Shown here: in pieces, positions 8,338 through 18,134 of the stretch
How the letters are laid out: every line of letters starts with the position of its first letter
Numbering within the stretch: position 1 is the first letter of the stretch
Source of the DNA: an uncultured Lachnobacterium sp.
GTDB lineage: Bacteria > Bacillota > Clostridia > Lachnospirales > Lachnospiraceae
Assembly (NCBI GenBank): GCA_900546625.1
Contig: URDU01000007.1
Location: 48,282 to 112,281, forward strand
Direction of reading: 5' to 3'
DNA: 64,000 nucleotides
Translations under genes and position numbers: made by a program
The notes under the pieces: model-generated
What the model was told of the DNA's origin: nothing
Databases searched by the model: none
The model's input: only the letters and a program-made list of their open reading frames with translations

Positions 8338-11300
8338 TTAGGTGGTGGCAGCCGAAATCAGCTCCATACGCATCTGCGAAATCAGCTCCTCCACCACATC
8401 AAGCACATCCTGCTTCTTCGCCACGCTGCCATTTTTTAAATCAAACACGAAATATGGGTTTTCTGCCATATTAAATTTGAGAGAGGATTTATACTGAGCA
8501 ATAAGCTCCGGAATCTTCTCCGGATTTATCCTTGCCCTTTCAAACATGGTAAGCTTTATCTGTGAGCCTGTCTGCTTTATCTCGGTGATATATATGGCAT
8601 GTGCCAGTGCCTTGAGCCTTGCCACGCGAAGCAGGCTGAGCACAGATTTTGGCGGTTCACCAAATCTGTCTATGAGCTCCTCGAGCATCTCGTCCTTTTC
8701 TTCCTCTGTCTCTATGCCCGCAATACGCTTGTATATATCCAGCTTCTGGAATTCGTTTGCGATATAACCTGCCGGAATATAAGCATCGGTTACGATATCC
8801 ACAGTCGTGTCAAATTTGTCACTGATATCCTCGATACCCTTTGCCTCTTTTACAGCCTCGCTCAGCATCTTGCAGTACAAATCATAGCCCACTGCCTCCA
8901 TATGGCCGCTCTGCTCTGCTCCGAGCAGATTGCCCGCACCACGGATTTCAAGGTCTCTCATGGCAATCTTAAAGCCGCTGCCAAGGTCTGAGTACTCCTT
9001 TATCGCTGCAAGACGCTTTTCTGCCACCTCTTTTAGCATCTTGTTGCGCCTGTACATAAGAAACGCATACGCAGTACGATTAGACCTGCCGACTCGTCCT
9101 CGAAGCTGATAAAGCTGTGAAAGTCCCATGTTGTCCGCATCATGAATGATCATTGTATTGACGTTTGAGATGTCAAGTCCCGTCTCTATAATGGTCGTGG
9201 ATACAAGCACATCTATTTCACCATTGATGAAACGGTACATGATACGCTCAAGCTCCGTCTCCTTCATCTGTCCGTGCGCAAATGCAACAGTCGCATCCGG
9301 CACCAGCTCCTGCAGCTTTGCCGTTATGTCAGCTATGTCGCGCACCTTATTGTACACATAGTACACCTGTCCGTTTCTGGCAAGCTCCCTGTTTATTGCC
9401 TCTCTGACAAGCTCATCATTGTACTCCATGACATATGTCTGAATCGGCACACGGTCCATCGGCGGCTCCTCAAGCACGCTCATATCCCTTATGCCGATTA
9501 AGCTCATGTGAAGCGTCCTAGGAATCGGTGTAGCAGTCAGTGTGAGCACATCCACATTGACCTTCATCTGCTTAATTTTCTCCTTGTGAGTCACTCCGAA
9601 GCGCTGCTCCTCATCGATTACCAAAAGCCCCAGATCCTTAAACTGCACATCCTTTGAAAGTATGCGGTGTGTTCCGATGATGATATCAACCTCACCCTTT
9701 TTGAGCTTCTCTATCGTCTTTTTCTGCTCTGCTGCACTCCTGAAACGGCACATCAAATCCACGTTCACCGGAAAATCCTTCATCCTCTGCGAAAACGTAT
9801 CGTAGATCTGCTGCGCAAGAATGGTTGTCGGGGCAAGATATGCCACCTGCTTGCTGTCCTGCACCGCCTTAAAAGCTGCACGGATTGCAACCTCCGTCTT
9901 ACCGTAGCCCACATCACCGCAAATCAGTCTGTCCATTATTTTATGGCTCTGCATATCAGTCTTTGTGGCTTCTATTGCAAGAATCTGATCCTCAGTCTCA
10001 TCAAATGGGAAAAGCTCCTCAAACTCTCTCTGCCACACAGTATCCTCGCCGAAGGCATAGCCGTTTTGTTGCTCACGCTGGGCATACAGCTTCACCAGGT
10101 CTCCTGCAATCTGCTTTACCGCACCTCTGACACGGTTCTTCGTCCTGGTCCATTCCTGACCGCCGAGCTTGTTGAGCTTTGGTTTTCTGGCATCCTTTCC
10201 GGCATATTTTTGTATCATATCAAGCTGAGTGGCAAGAATATAGAGATTTGAGCCACCCTGATACTCTATCTTGATGTAATCCTTTACCTTTTTGTCCACC
10301 TCAAGCTTTTCAATTCCGCGGTAAATACCGAGTCCGTGGTTTTCATGCACCACATAGTCCCCCACCGACAAATCGGTAAAGCTCTGTATTTTCTCACCCT
10401 CATAGGTGCGGTGACGCTTCTTTTTCTTCTGCTGCGCCCCAAAAATATCAGACTCAGTAATCACGGCAAACTTTAGAATAGGATATTCAAAGCCTCTTCT
10501 CACCTTGCCGTAGCAGACCATAATCTGCCCCTCAGAAAGCTCATGGTCGTAGTTTTCAGTGTAAAAGCATGTGATTCCCTGGTCTGTGATATCCTCTGAA
10601 AGCCTCTTTGCCCTTGTCCTTGAACCGGATAAAAGAATGACTCTGTAGCCGTTTTTCTTATAGCGCTTTAAGTCCTTTATCAAAAGCTCAAAGCTGTTGT
10701 TGTAGGGGCTTACGCTCTGACAGTGAATACCGTAGCTTCCCAGCTGGTGCAGTCCGTTTGCTTTGTTGTCGAGCGCGCCGAGTGCGATACACGAATACTT
10801 CTCGAGCTTTGCCACAATCTCCTTCTCTGTAAAAAGACCGTTCATCTGCCCCGGAAGTATATATCCCATCGCAAGTCTCTGCTTCATGCTCTCTGAAAAC
10901 TCGGTCTCTGTAAGCTTTCCCTGCTCTGTGCATCTGGTCAGCTCATCGAAAAATATAAGGCTGTCCGATGGATTAAAATAATCCAAAAGCCCGACTCTCT
11001 CGTCAAAAAAGTACGACAAAAAAGCATCCATGCCTGCATACATGGACAACTCTCCCCACTCCTCGGTAAGCTCGTCTGCCATCACACTCACTCTGTGGGC
11101 TTCCTCTGTCTTCATCTGCTTTCTAAGCTTGTCAGATACACGCTTTGCCTCAGCCCTAAGCTTTTCAATTCCCCCGGCCTTTTCCTCATCACTCAGTACA
11201 AGCTCTGCTGCCGGATATATGCTCACACTATCTGTATTTTCAATGGATTTCTGGCTCTCGCAGTCAAAAAATCTGATGGTATCTATCTCGTCTCCCCACA

Positions 11301-11883
11301 GCTCGATTCTGATAGGATTCTCCTCCGTCAGCGGAAAAACATCAAGAATACCGCCCCTGACAGAAAACTGCCCCATCGTCTGGACCTGATACTCCTTTTC
11401 ATAGCCCATACGGATAAGTGCAGTCTGTATTCCCTTCAAATCCAAAAGCTGTCCCTGCTCGAGAGTAAGCACGTTTTCCCACATTTTTTCTATCGGCGCC
11501 ATTGTATTCATCAGCGCATCAAAGGTGGTAACAAGCGTCACGCTCTCTTTCTCGCGGATAGCCTTCAAAGCCCTGATGCGCTCCGCTGTCAGGAGATTGC
11601 CCCTGATATCCGACTGGTAAAAAAGCACATCCTTTGATGGATAATACACCACCTCTTTGTCAAAAAAACTGTACTCATCGTACAGTTCCTTCGCCTTCTG
11701 CTCTCCAAAGGTCACAATAAGCTTGTTTTTCCTGTGACCTCCAAAGGCATATATCATCTGTGATTTTTGCGCATCTATGCATCCCGTGACAGATATAAGT
11801 CCGGACGATTTTTCTGCCGTTTTTGTCATCTCCTCAAAGCCCGCAAGGGAAAGGAGTGGCTCTGTAAATGCTTTCACTTTCAA
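8338..11883 (-). CDS. mfd: Transcription-repair coupling factor
   Basis: 1181 residues, full length. Mfd displaces stalled RNA polymerase at lesions and recruits UvrABC. Visible parts: a UvrB-like N-terminal module (1 to about 330), the RNA-polymerase-interacting domain around DLSVGDYVVHENHGLGIYRG, a RecG-like helicase with Walker A GDVGYGKTE and DEEQRFG, helicase motifs further on with QLRGRVGRS, and the C-terminal TRCF domain. It follows pth with only 5 nt between them and shares its transcript. Confidence 0.97.
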   Translation of the reverse strand: MKVKAFTEPLLSLAGFEEMTKTAEKSSGLISVTGCIDAQKSQMIYAFGGHRKNKLIVTFGEQKAKELYDEYSFFDKEVVYYPSKDVLFYQSDIRGNLLTAERIRALKAIREKESVTLVTTFDALMNTMAPIEKMWENVLTLEQGQLLDLKGIQTALIRMGYEKEYQVQTMGQFSVRGGILDVFPLTEENPIRIELWGDEIDTIRFFDCESQKSIENTDSVSIYPAAELVLSDEEKAGGIEKLRAEAKRVSDKLRKQMKTEEAHRVSVMADELTEEWGELSMYAGMDAFLSYFFDERVGLLDYFNPSDSLIFFDELTRCTEQGKLTETEFSESMKQRLAMGYILPGQMNGLFTEKEIVAKLEKYSCIALGALDNKANGLHQLGSYGIHCQSVSPYNNSFELLIKDLKRYKKNGYRVILLSGSRTRAKRLSEDITDQGITCFYTENYDHELSEGQIMVCYGKVRRGFEYPILKFAVITESDIFGAQQKKKKRHRTYEGEKIQSFTDLSVGDYVVHENHGLGIYRGIEKLEVDKKVKDYIKIEYQGGSNLYILATQLDMIQKYAGKDARKPKLNKLGGQEWTRTKNRVRGAVKQIAGDLVKLYAQREQQNGYAFGEDTVWQREFEELFPFDETEDQILAIEATKTDMQSHKIMDRLICGDVGYGKTEVAIRAAFKAVQDSKQVAYLAPTTILAQQIYDTFSQRMKDFPVNVDLMCRFRSAAEQKKTIEKLKKGEVDIIIGTHRILSKDVQFKDLGLLVIDEEQRFGVTHKEKIKQMKVNVDVLTLTATPIPRTLHMSLIGIRDMSVLEEPPMDRVPIQTYVMEYNDELVREAINRELARNGQVYYVYNKVRDIADITAKLQELVPDATVAFAHGQMKETELERIMYRFINGEIDVLVSTTIIETGLDISNVNTMIIHDADNMGLSQLYQLRGRVGRSNRTAYAFLMYRRNKMLKEVAEKRLAAIKEYSDLGSGFKIAMRDLEIRGAGNLLGAEQSGHMEAVGYDLYCKMLSEAVKEAKGIEDISDKFDTTVDIVTDAYIPAGYIANEFQKLDIYKRIAGIETEEEKDEMLEELIDRFGEPPKSVLSLLRVARLKALAHAIYITEIKQTGSQIKLTMFERARINPEKIPELIAQYKSSLKFNMAENPYFVFDLKNGSVAKKQDVLDVVEELISQMRMELISAATT

Positions 11884-11888
11884 TTCTC

Positions 11889-12449
11889 CTAATTATATAT
11901 ATTCATAGCCTTATCCGTCTCGCCCTGCATCATGAGGACTGCTGCATCCATCGCATGACCGATAGCTTCCTCCACCTTTGCCCTGTCCTCAGAACTGAAA
12001 CGCCCAAGCACATGGTCAGCAAGATCCCAGCCCTGTGGCTTCTCTCCTACACCGACCTTGATACGGCTGAAGCCCTGTGTGCCGGTCATTGCAATGATGC
12101 TCTTAATACCATTGTGACCGCCGGCGCTGCCCTTTTTGCGGATGCGGATACGCCCCGGCTCGAGCGAAATATCATCAAAAATAACAATCATTTCCTCATC
12201 CGGATCAAGCTTATAAAAATTCATTACCTCAGCAACAGACTCACCACTTAAGTTCATGTATGTCTGCGGCTTCACGAGCAGCACCTTCATGCCCTCAATC
12301 ACTCCACTGCCACAGAGCGCCTTGTGCTTTTTGTCTGTCACACTTATATTATATTTATCCGCAAGCGCGTCTATCACATCAAATCCGATATTGTGTCTTG
12401 TGTGCTCATATTTTTTGTCAGGATTTCCAAGTCCTACTATAACGTACAT
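11889..12449 (-). CDS. pth: Peptidyl-tRNA hydrolase
   Basis: 186 residues, normal length. The enzyme frees tRNAs from peptidyl-tRNA that dropped off the ribosome. Motifs: VGLGNPDKKYEHTRHNIGF with the catalytic His, KPQTYMNLSGESV, and GSAGGHNGIKSI with the conserved Asn. It is the first gene of a pth-mfd pair, a common Firmicutes arrangement. Confidence 0.97.
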   Translation of the reverse strand: MYVIVGLGNPDKKYEHTRHNIGFDVIDALADKYNISVTDKKHKALCGSGVIEGMKVLLVKPQTYMNLSGESVAEVMNFYKLDPDEEMIVIFDDISLEPGRIRIRKKGSAGGHNGIKSIIAMTGTQGFSRIKVGVGEKPQGWDLADHVLGRFSSEDRAKVEEAIGHAMDAAVLMMQGETDKAMNIYN

Positions 12450-12486
12450 CGTTTATCCTTTCTCTTTCTCATATTATTTCATCTAT

Positions 12487-12522
12487 ATGTCATCTGTATA
12501 TTGTATGTCATCTGTATATTGT
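12487..12522. repeat. Two tandem 18-bp units in the pth/OGG spacer
   Basis: ATGTCATCTGTATATTGT occurs twice head to tail, followed by a partial third unit (ATGTCATCTACGTATC, 12525-12540). The array lies between the OGG-type gene and pth, just before the pth Shine-Dalgarno. It is probably replication slippage; no function is evident. Confidence 0.8.
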
Positions 12523-12551
12523 CACATGTCATCTACGTATCTATCCAGAAT

Positions 12552-13355
12552 CTACAATTCAAAATAAAACAAATATTGCTGGATAATTCCCGCCACACCC
12601 TTGTAGCGCTCAAAATCAAAGCCGTCACTATAATATTTGTCCAAAAGCTGCTTTACATGCGTATCTATCGGAAACGCATCCACATGATGCAAACCAAAAA
12701 GACATATACAGTTTGCCACCTTTTTGCCAATTCCTTTGCGAGTAAGCAGGCTTTCCATCGCCTCATCATAGCTCATTTTGCGCAGATTATCAAGCCAGTC
12801 AGGATTATTTGCGCCATACTCATATATTTCCTTCAGATACTGCGCCCTATAGCCAAAGCCCATGCTCCTGTCATCAAAAACCTCATCCGGTACCTCAAGA
12901 GGCTTGGGAAATGTATACAGCTCTTCACCCTCTGCACTGCCGTCTATTTTATGTCCGCACCGCCTGCAAAGTAAATCCACACTGTTTGTGATTCGCTTAA
13001 TGTTATTATTCTGGGAAATCATAAAAGTAACAATCATCTCCCACAAATCCTGCCTTAAAATGCGCACACCACTGCCATATGCATATGCCTCCTTCAGATG
13101 CGCATCATCTCCATCTGCTATAAGCTTTGCAATCCCCGCATAATCCGTATCCATATCCAGATAGCTTTTCCATATATTGTTCCAGTCAGCCTCATCACAG
13201 TCCAGCTCAAACTCATTCCCGTCCTGCTTAATCCGAAGCGCCCTGTCAAATGCCACTACAGTGTATTCGTTTTCTCCTGTGTTCTTCCATCTGAAGCACT
13301 GACCACTGTCAGCAATCTGTTTTAAATCAAGATTATCTATTTTCGTCTTGTACAT
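12552..13355 (-). CDS. 8-oxoguanine DNA glycosylase / AP lyase (OGG1 type)
   Basis: 267 residues. It excises oxidised guanine from DNA. The N-terminal OGG_N-like part has the SGQCFRW signature. The helix-hairpin-helix is at LTRKGIGKKVANCICLFG, whose Lys in GKKVA is the expected Schiff-base nucleophile, and the following FPIDTHV carries the catalytic Asp. A bacterial OGG1-like enzyme of this size is common in Clostridia. It lies upstream of pth with a 100-nt spacer containing a small tandem repeat. Confidence 0.9.
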   Translation of the reverse strand: MYKTKIDNLDLKQIADSGQCFRWKNTGENEYTVVAFDRALRIKQDGNEFELDCDEADWNNIWKSYLDMDTDYAGIAKLIADGDDAHLKEAYAYGSGVRILRQDLWEMIVTFMISQNNNIKRITNSVDLLCRRCGHKIDGSAEGEELYTFPKPLEVPDEVFDDRSMGFGYRAQYLKEIYEYGANNPDWLDNLRKMSYDEAMESLLTRKGIGKKVANCICLFGLHHVDAFPIDTHVKQLLDKYYSDGFDFERYKGVAGIIQQYLFYFEL

Positions 13356-13394
13356 ATCTGTTTTTCTATCCTCTTTTATTGTGGCTATACTCTA

Positions 13395-13440
13395 AAAAGC
13401 CGGTCTGTCTGTGGCTTATTGTACCACGGATAGACCGGTT
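13395..13440 (-). terminator. Terminator after the Rpn-family gene
   Basis: The minus strand folds as a hairpin with CCGGTC/GACCGG and GTGG/CCAC stem blocks separated by mismatches, followed by TTTTTAG. It lies 23 nt past the stop of the Rpn-family gene. Confidence 0.7.
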
Positions 13441-13462
13441 TGTGTGAAATATATTTGGATTA

Positions 13463-14407
13463 TTATACCAGCTCAGGTATTTTATATCCTGCTTTGCTCA
13501 TCGCTTTTTCAAATTCATCAAGCGACATCTCTGCTTTCTCGGCACCTCTTTTTGCAGAATAGTCTCCCTCCTGTACTGAAAGATAAATTTCAAAAAGACG
13601 GCCCTCCTGAATGCCACGCTTTTTATGATCATCCCATGCCTTACACATATTTACCACCTCTTCCTTTTCATCATACTTAATGTCAGTTCCTACAAATAGA
13701 TTGATAGCTGCTACTGTCTCAACGTCAACCCTTGTAAAGGTTTCGTCGTTTGTAATTAAATCATTCAGTTTTTCCTCATCTGACGCATTTTTCAACAACT
13801 CAAACAACGGTCTGAGTCCTGTCTCGAACCTTGAAAAGTCTGTAATCTCCAGTGGATTCAACAGATTAATTCTGTAATCGTTGATAAATGGTCTAAATCT
13901 CTCGTCCATATGTGGCATCATCTCTACAAGGCTTCTTGGACCATCCCAGTTTTTTGTTCCAAGATATAATGTAATTGTAATCACCGGTGTCAGCCTATCC
14001 TCAAGTGTAAACCCTGATAAAAACTCATCTGATGATTTATAATCTTTGTTTTTCTGATGATGCTTCTTCGCCTCGTTGACCTGTTCTCCATAATTCATGG
14101 CATCATAAATCATAGTCTTAACCGGCATCGAATAATGAACATCTGTCTGTGCCTCTATCCCCATCAGTACGATGTATACTGATTCTGTATATTTTACAGA
14201 CACCCCCTTTAGCAAATCTCTCCATTTCTGCTTAACAATCTGCTTCTTATCAATACCGAAAACTGATAGCACCTCCGTGGTGTCACATTCCTTTAAATCC
14301 TCCGGTTTGATAACCTTCTCTCCGTCAAACAATACATAATTACAGATTTCACTGAACCTCGTATTGTCCGACAAATACTCCTTTGCCTTCGAGTCCTTTG
14401 TACCCAA
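13463..14407 (-). CDS. Rpn-family recombination-promoting nuclease / putative transposase
   Basis: 314 residues. The N-terminal part (to about 190) matches the PD-(D/E)XK-like Rpn (PDDEXK transposase-like) proteins common in Lachnospiraceae: a KEYLSDNTRFSEICNYVLFDG start, then VYIVLMGIEAQTDVHYSMP with the expected Glu-x-Gln of the nuclease core, then DAMNYGEQV. The C-terminal region has GIQEGRLFEIY typical of the tail of these proteins. Members promote RecA-independent recombination in E. coli; here the role is unknown. The gene stands alone, with its own terminator and no transposon ends. Confidence 0.75.
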   Translation of the reverse strand: MGTKDSKAKEYLSDNTRFSEICNYVLFDGEKVIKPEDLKECDTTEVLSVFGIDKKQIVKQKWRDLLKGVSVKYTESVYIVLMGIEAQTDVHYSMPVKTMIYDAMNYGEQVNEAKKHHQKNKDYKSSDEFLSGFTLEDRLTPVITITLYLGTKNWDGPRSLVEMMPHMDERFRPFINDYRINLLNPLEITDFSRFETGLRPLFELLKNASDEEKLNDLITNDETFTRVDVETVAAINLFVGTDIKYDEKEEVVNMCKAWDDHKKRGIQEGRLFEIYLSVQEGDYSAKRGAEKAEMSLDEFEKAMSKAGYKIPELV

Positions 14408-14928
14408 ATTAACCTCCTCTTCTTGTGTGAGCAGGAAAATCTGAAGTCGAATAAAAATACTGTATACTTATGCTTTCCACGTATATAATGTGTACAATAA
14501 TCCCTTATATAAAAGCCGGCAAAATCCCCATCCCCCGCTTTTCTCGTAATTTTTTCACATCTGACATTTCAATTTTCCTGCTATTAACTGGTAACATAAA
14601 GCATTGAAAATTTCCATGTCTTTGTCGAAAAATGCGAAGTGGTCTGCCCTCTTCAAAGTGATACGCACCGATAAAATATGCTGTGGTGTCGTATTTACAG
14701 AAATATAATGCTTTGAGTTGATTGTAGCACAGAGAGGACAGTTTGTCATCAAATTTCTCTCTAAAAGACGAGGGTCTAAAATGAATATATGCTTACTTTT
14801 TATTCTCTAATCAAACCCTTATTACACAAAAACCGCGCAAGCCAATCTCCTCCGATGCACTTGCGCGATTTCGTCTGATATACACATACCAAAATTATTA
14901 TTTACATTTGCTACAGCATTTGACTGTT
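14408..14928. other. 521-nt spacer between the Rpn gene and spoVG
   Basis: It holds the spoVG terminator (14825-14872) and an AT-rich stretch. A 64-codon minus-strand frame starting with ATG at 14749 has a weak AGAGAG upstream, but its product (many His, Leu, Cys) resembles nothing I know and has no partner, so I do not call it a gene. The area near 14450-14550 probably holds the promoter of the Rpn gene. Confidence 0.4.
14825..14872 (-). terminator. spoVG terminator
   Basis: On the minus strand a stem with CGCGCAAG-type arms (14831-14841 pairing with 14860-14870, one mismatch) is followed by GGTTTTTTGTG. It lies 57 nt past the spoVG stop. Confidence 0.8.
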
Positions 14929-15192
14929 TTATACATTCTCAATCTCTGTCTTATACTTTTCAAGAATCATATTCTGGATATTCTCGCGTGTGGCAGAGTT
15001 AATCGGATGGGCTATATCCCTGTACTCGCCATCGTTTGCCTTGCGGCTTGGCATGGCGATGAAAAGTCCCTTTTCTCCTTCGATTACCTTGATGTCATGT
15101 ACCACGAATTCATCATCGATTGTGATTGACACAACCGCCTTCATCTTGCCCTCTTTTTCTACCTTACGAATTCTGATGTCTGTAATCTGCAT
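14929..15192 (-). CDS. spoVG: Septation/regulatory protein SpoVG
   Basis: 87 residues, typical length. SpoVG is a small nucleic-acid-binding regulator that affects asymmetric septation and many other processes in Firmicutes. The sequence starts [19 protein letters not shown], with the conserved [13 protein letters not shown] and PSRK...YRDIAHPI blocks. It lies 23 nt downstream of glgD and may be read from the glgCD transcript as well as its own. Confidence 0.97.
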   Translation of the reverse strand: MQITDIRIRKVEKEGKMKAVVSITIDDEFVVHDIKVIEGEKGLFIAMPSRKANDGEYRDIAHPINSATRENIQNMILEKYKTEIENV

Positions 15193-15215
15193 ATTTTTGT
15201 CCCCCTGGTCTGTTT

Positions 15216-16334
15216 TTAAATTACATATCTTACATTTTTTTCTTTTACTATCATGACTCCATCCTCACCACAATAGCAGGTGTTTGGATTGATGGTTCCA
15301 CGGCTCTCTACGATGCAATTTTCGAGGTGCACATTGTCGCCTATGTAGACGTCATTGAGTATCACGCAGTTCTTCACTGTGGTGTTTTTGCCCACAAATA
15401 CCTGCTTGAAAAGCACCGAATCCTCCACGCTTCCGTTTATGATACAGCCACTTGATACGAGGCTGTTTGAAATGTCTGAGCCCGGATTAAACTTGGCCGG
15501 TGGCAGGTCGTCCACCTTAGAGCAGATGGTCGGCTCCTCCCTGAAGAAATAGCTTCTGACGTCAGGTCTTAAGAAATCCATATTGGTCTTGAAGTATGCA
15601 TCAATATCGGCGATATTGTTCCAGTATGAATTTATCTTGTAGCCATATATTTTCTTTACATTTTTGTAGCGCACGAGGATATCATTTACGAAATCGAATC
15701 TGTTTTCCTCAGCTGCCGCCTCCAAAAGCTCTATGAGCTGTCGTCTCCTGATGACATAGATACCTGTGGAAATGGTGTTGGATAAGGCCTCGATTGGCTT
15801 TTCATCAAACTCTGTGATTCTTGACTCATCATCCATGCGTACCACACCAAAACGGCTGACATCGTCGTTGTACATCATGTCCTTGCATACCACTGTAATG
15901 TCTGATTTTTTCTCGATGTGAAAATCAAGCACTCTGTTGAAATCCAGCTTGTATACACAGTCACCGCTGCTGATGATGACATATGGCTCATGGCGTCTCT
16001 TGAGAAAATCAATGTTCTGATACATCGCATCTGCCGTGCCCCTATACCAGTCACTGTTGTCCGCTGTGACTGTAGGTGTAAAGAGGAATAAGCCCCCCTG
16101 CTTTCTGCCAAAATTCCACCATTTTGATGAGCTTAAATGCTCATTCAGTGAGCGTGCATTGTACTGGGTCAGTACTGCGACAGTCTGTATATGTGAGTTT
16201 GACATGCTACTGAGCGCAAAATCTATGCTTCTGAAGCTGCCTGCTACCGGCAGGGCCGGTACTGCTCGTTTTGCTGTCAGTTCCTTCATCCTATTATTGT
16301 TGCCGCCGGCCAAAATTATTCCTATTGCCTTCAT
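15216..16334 (-). CDS. glgD: Glucose-1-phosphate adenylyltransferase, GlgD subunit
   Basis: 372 residues. A nucleotidyltransferase domain (1 to about 250) is followed by a left-handed beta-helix with hexapeptide repeats. The N-terminal glycine-rich loop is degenerate ([21 protein letters not shown]), as usual in GlgD, the regulatory or less active partner of GlgC. Together they make ADP-glucose for glycogen. The ATG overlaps the glgC stop by 4 nt (ATGA). Confidence 0.95.
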   Translation of the reverse strand: MKAIGIILAGGNNNRMKELTAKRAVPALPVAGSFRSIDFALSSMSNSHIQTVAVLTQYNARSLNEHLSSSKWWNFGRKQGGLFLFTPTVTADNSDWYRGTADAMYQNIDFLKRRHEPYVIISSGDCVYKLDFNRVLDFHIEKKSDITVVCKDMMYNDDVSRFGVVRMDDESRITEFDEKPIEALSNTISTGIYVIRRRQLIELLEAAAEENRFDFVNDILVRYKNVKKIYGYKINSYWNNIADIDAYFKTNMDFLRPDVRSYFFREEPTICSKVDDLPPAKFNPGSDISNSLVSSGCIINGSVEDSVLFKQVFVGKNTTVKNCVILNDVYIGDNVHLENCIVESRGTINPNTCYCGEDGVMIVKEKNVRYVI

Positions 16335-17605
16335 TTTCCGTCACCTGCCTTGATAATAACTTCTCCGCCCTCAAGCACACCGTCTTTGTAGTCCTCTTCG
16401 TATGTAACACCGGAGATTGCTGTATTTTTGCCTATCTTTACCCCGTCCGGTATCACAGAATCTTCTCCTATAGTGACCAGCCCAAATGAGTATATGCTCT
16501 CATTTAATACGTTCGGCTTCTCCTGTCCGAAGCCAAGTGTCACATTGTCGCCCACCTTGCAATTTTCGGCAATGATGGACTTGTCTATCGTGACATTGGA
16601 GCCTATCTCCGTGTCACACATGATAATGGAATCACGTATTACTGCGCCTCTTCCAATCTTGACGTTGGCACCTATAACAGAATGCTCCACATGACCATAG
16701 CATTCACAGCCCTCACCCATGATGCTTCGCTCCACATGACCTCCTTTGGCTATATAAAGTGGCTCGATTGCATCATTCTTTGTGTAAATCTTCCAATACT
16801 CCTCGTACAGATTGAACTCCGGAATGAGGTCCACAAGCTCCATATTGGCCTCCCAGTATGAGCCCAGTGTACCTACGTCCTTCCAGTATCCGTTGAACTC
16901 GTATGCAAACATACGTCTGTCGTTTTCAAAGCAGTATGGTATGACATGCTTGCCAAAATCACAGTTTTCCTGATCCTTTAGTGCAAGTAATGCTTCCTTT
17001 AGCACCGGCCATGAGAATATGTAAATGCCCATTGATGCGAGATTACTGCGCGGATGAACCGGCTTTTCCTCAAATGCATTGATGCGCTTATCATCATCGG
17101 CTATGACGATACCAAATCGGCTGGCCTCCTCGATAGGCACCGGCATGGTTGCTATGGTCACATCGGCATTGTTTTCCTTGTGGAAATCAAGCATCACCTC
17201 ATAGTCCATCTTGTAAATATGGTCTCCTGACAGTATCAACACATAGTCCGGGTTGTAACTGTCTATATACCTCATATTCTGGTAGATTGCATTGGCTGTA
17301 CCTGTGTACCACTCGCTGTTGCCGCTCTTCTCATAAGGAGGCAGTATTGCCACTCCTCCATTATTCCTGTCGAGATCCCACGGAATACCTATTCCGATGT
17401 GGCTGTTAAGTCTGAGTGGCTGATACTGTGTAAGTACACCCACTGTATCAATGCCTGAATTGATGCAGTTGCTAAGCGGAAAATCTATGATTCTGTACTT
17501 TCCACCAAACGAAACTGCCGGTTTTGCTACGTTCGCTGTCAGAACACCAAGTCTGCTGCCTTGACCGCCTGCTAAAAGCATGGCTATCATTTCTTTCTTA
17601 ATCAC
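16331..17605 (-). CDS. glgC: Glucose-1-phosphate adenylyltransferase, catalytic subunit
   Basis: 424 residues when started at GTG 17605, which has GAGGAG seven nucleotides upstream and leads directly into [20 protein letters not shown], the pyrophosphorylase signature. The frame stays open another 59 codons upstream, but that stretch has no ribosome site or family similarity. It makes ADP-glucose from ATP and glucose-1-phosphate for glycogen synthesis. The domains are an N-terminal Rossmann-like transferase (to about 265, with [11 protein letters not shown]) and a C-terminal beta-helix. It is coupled to glgD. Confidence 0.96.
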   Translation of the reverse strand: MIKKEMIAMLLAGGQGSRLGVLTANVAKPAVSFGGKYRIIDFPLSNCINSGIDTVGVLTQYQPLRLNSHIGIGIPWDLDRNNGGVAILPPYEKSGNSEWYTGTANAIYQNMRYIDSYNPDYVLILSGDHIYKMDYEVMLDFHKENNADVTIATMPVPIEEASRFGIVIADDDKRINAFEEKPVHPRSNLASMGIYIFSWPVLKEALLALKDQENCDFGKHVIPYCFENDRRMFAYEFNGYWKDVGTLGSYWEANMELVDLIPEFNLYEEYWKIYTKNDAIEPLYIAKGGHVERSIMGEGCECYGHVEHSVIGANVKIGRGAVIRDSIIMCDTEIGSNVTIDKSIIAENCKVGDNVTLGFGQEKPNVLNESIYSFGLVTIGEDSVIPDGVKIGKNTAISGVTYEEDYKDGVLEGGEVIIKAGDGK

Positions 17606-18134
17606 GTTATCACTCCTCGTCTGTCCTAATTTTTGTTGTGCCATCCGGTTCCCACCACTTGTTTCTGTAATAACCGTATCTGTAATGCTTCCATAATAAA
17701 TCACAATTGTTTCCATATAAATTATAGTTGCTGCTGCATAAATTGCAGTTACAGCTATATACTTTAAAACCATCAAATTCATATGGTCCGGATGAATTAT
17801 TTTTATATAAAAAAATTATACCACAGCCGCATTATCACTTCAACATTTTTCACAAAATCAAATAATATTTTTCTTTATTTTCGACATTTTGCACAAGTGT
17901 CATTTAGCGTATATCTGTTTAACCTGCTATGGTTCTTATCATTTGAAAGTCATGCCTGCTTTCACCTTATTTTTCCTTTGCAAATACTATATTTAGTTGT
18001 ATAATTAATATAAAGTAACTATTCAGAACAAGAAAATCTGTTGCTTACATGCAATCATGACACATCGGCTTTTTGTTCTCAGTGTTTCTTAATAGTTACA
18101 ATATAAATTATAATAAATCAGGCAGGTAAAATTA
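17606..18134. other. Divergent spacer between glgC and murC
   Basis: 529 nt. The murC-proximal half holds an 88-bp palindrome-flanked repeat (18013-18100), described separately. The rest is very AT-rich with several weak -10-like hexamers in both directions, and it must contain the promoters of glgCD (minus) and murC (plus). No convincing ORF or RNA was found. Confidence 0.5.
18013..18100. repeat. MITE-like palindromic repeat, copy 1
   Basis: Ends in inverted repeats GTAACTATT (18015-18023) and AATAGTTAC (18091-18099), with a second inner pair AGAACAA/TTGTTCT. The right half (GGCTTTTTGTTCTC, then TTCTTAATAGTTAC) closely matches the element at 59973-60028. It therefore looks like a short non-coding dispersed repeat. 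It lies just upstream of murC and could supply or alter its promoter. Confidence 0.6.

Noticed and set aside
13463..14407. Complete transposon around the Rpn-family gene
   Set aside because: No terminal inverted repeats or target duplication flank it; Rpn proteins usually stand alone.
14555..14752. Possible 65-codon minus-strand gene between the Rpn gene and spoVG
   Set aside because: Weak ribosome site only; composition and sequence resemble nothing known, and nothing nearby gives it a role.
17606..17782. 59-codon N-terminal extension of glgC
   Set aside because: A GTG with a good ribosome site at 17605 starts the protein exactly where the family begins; the extension is low complexity.
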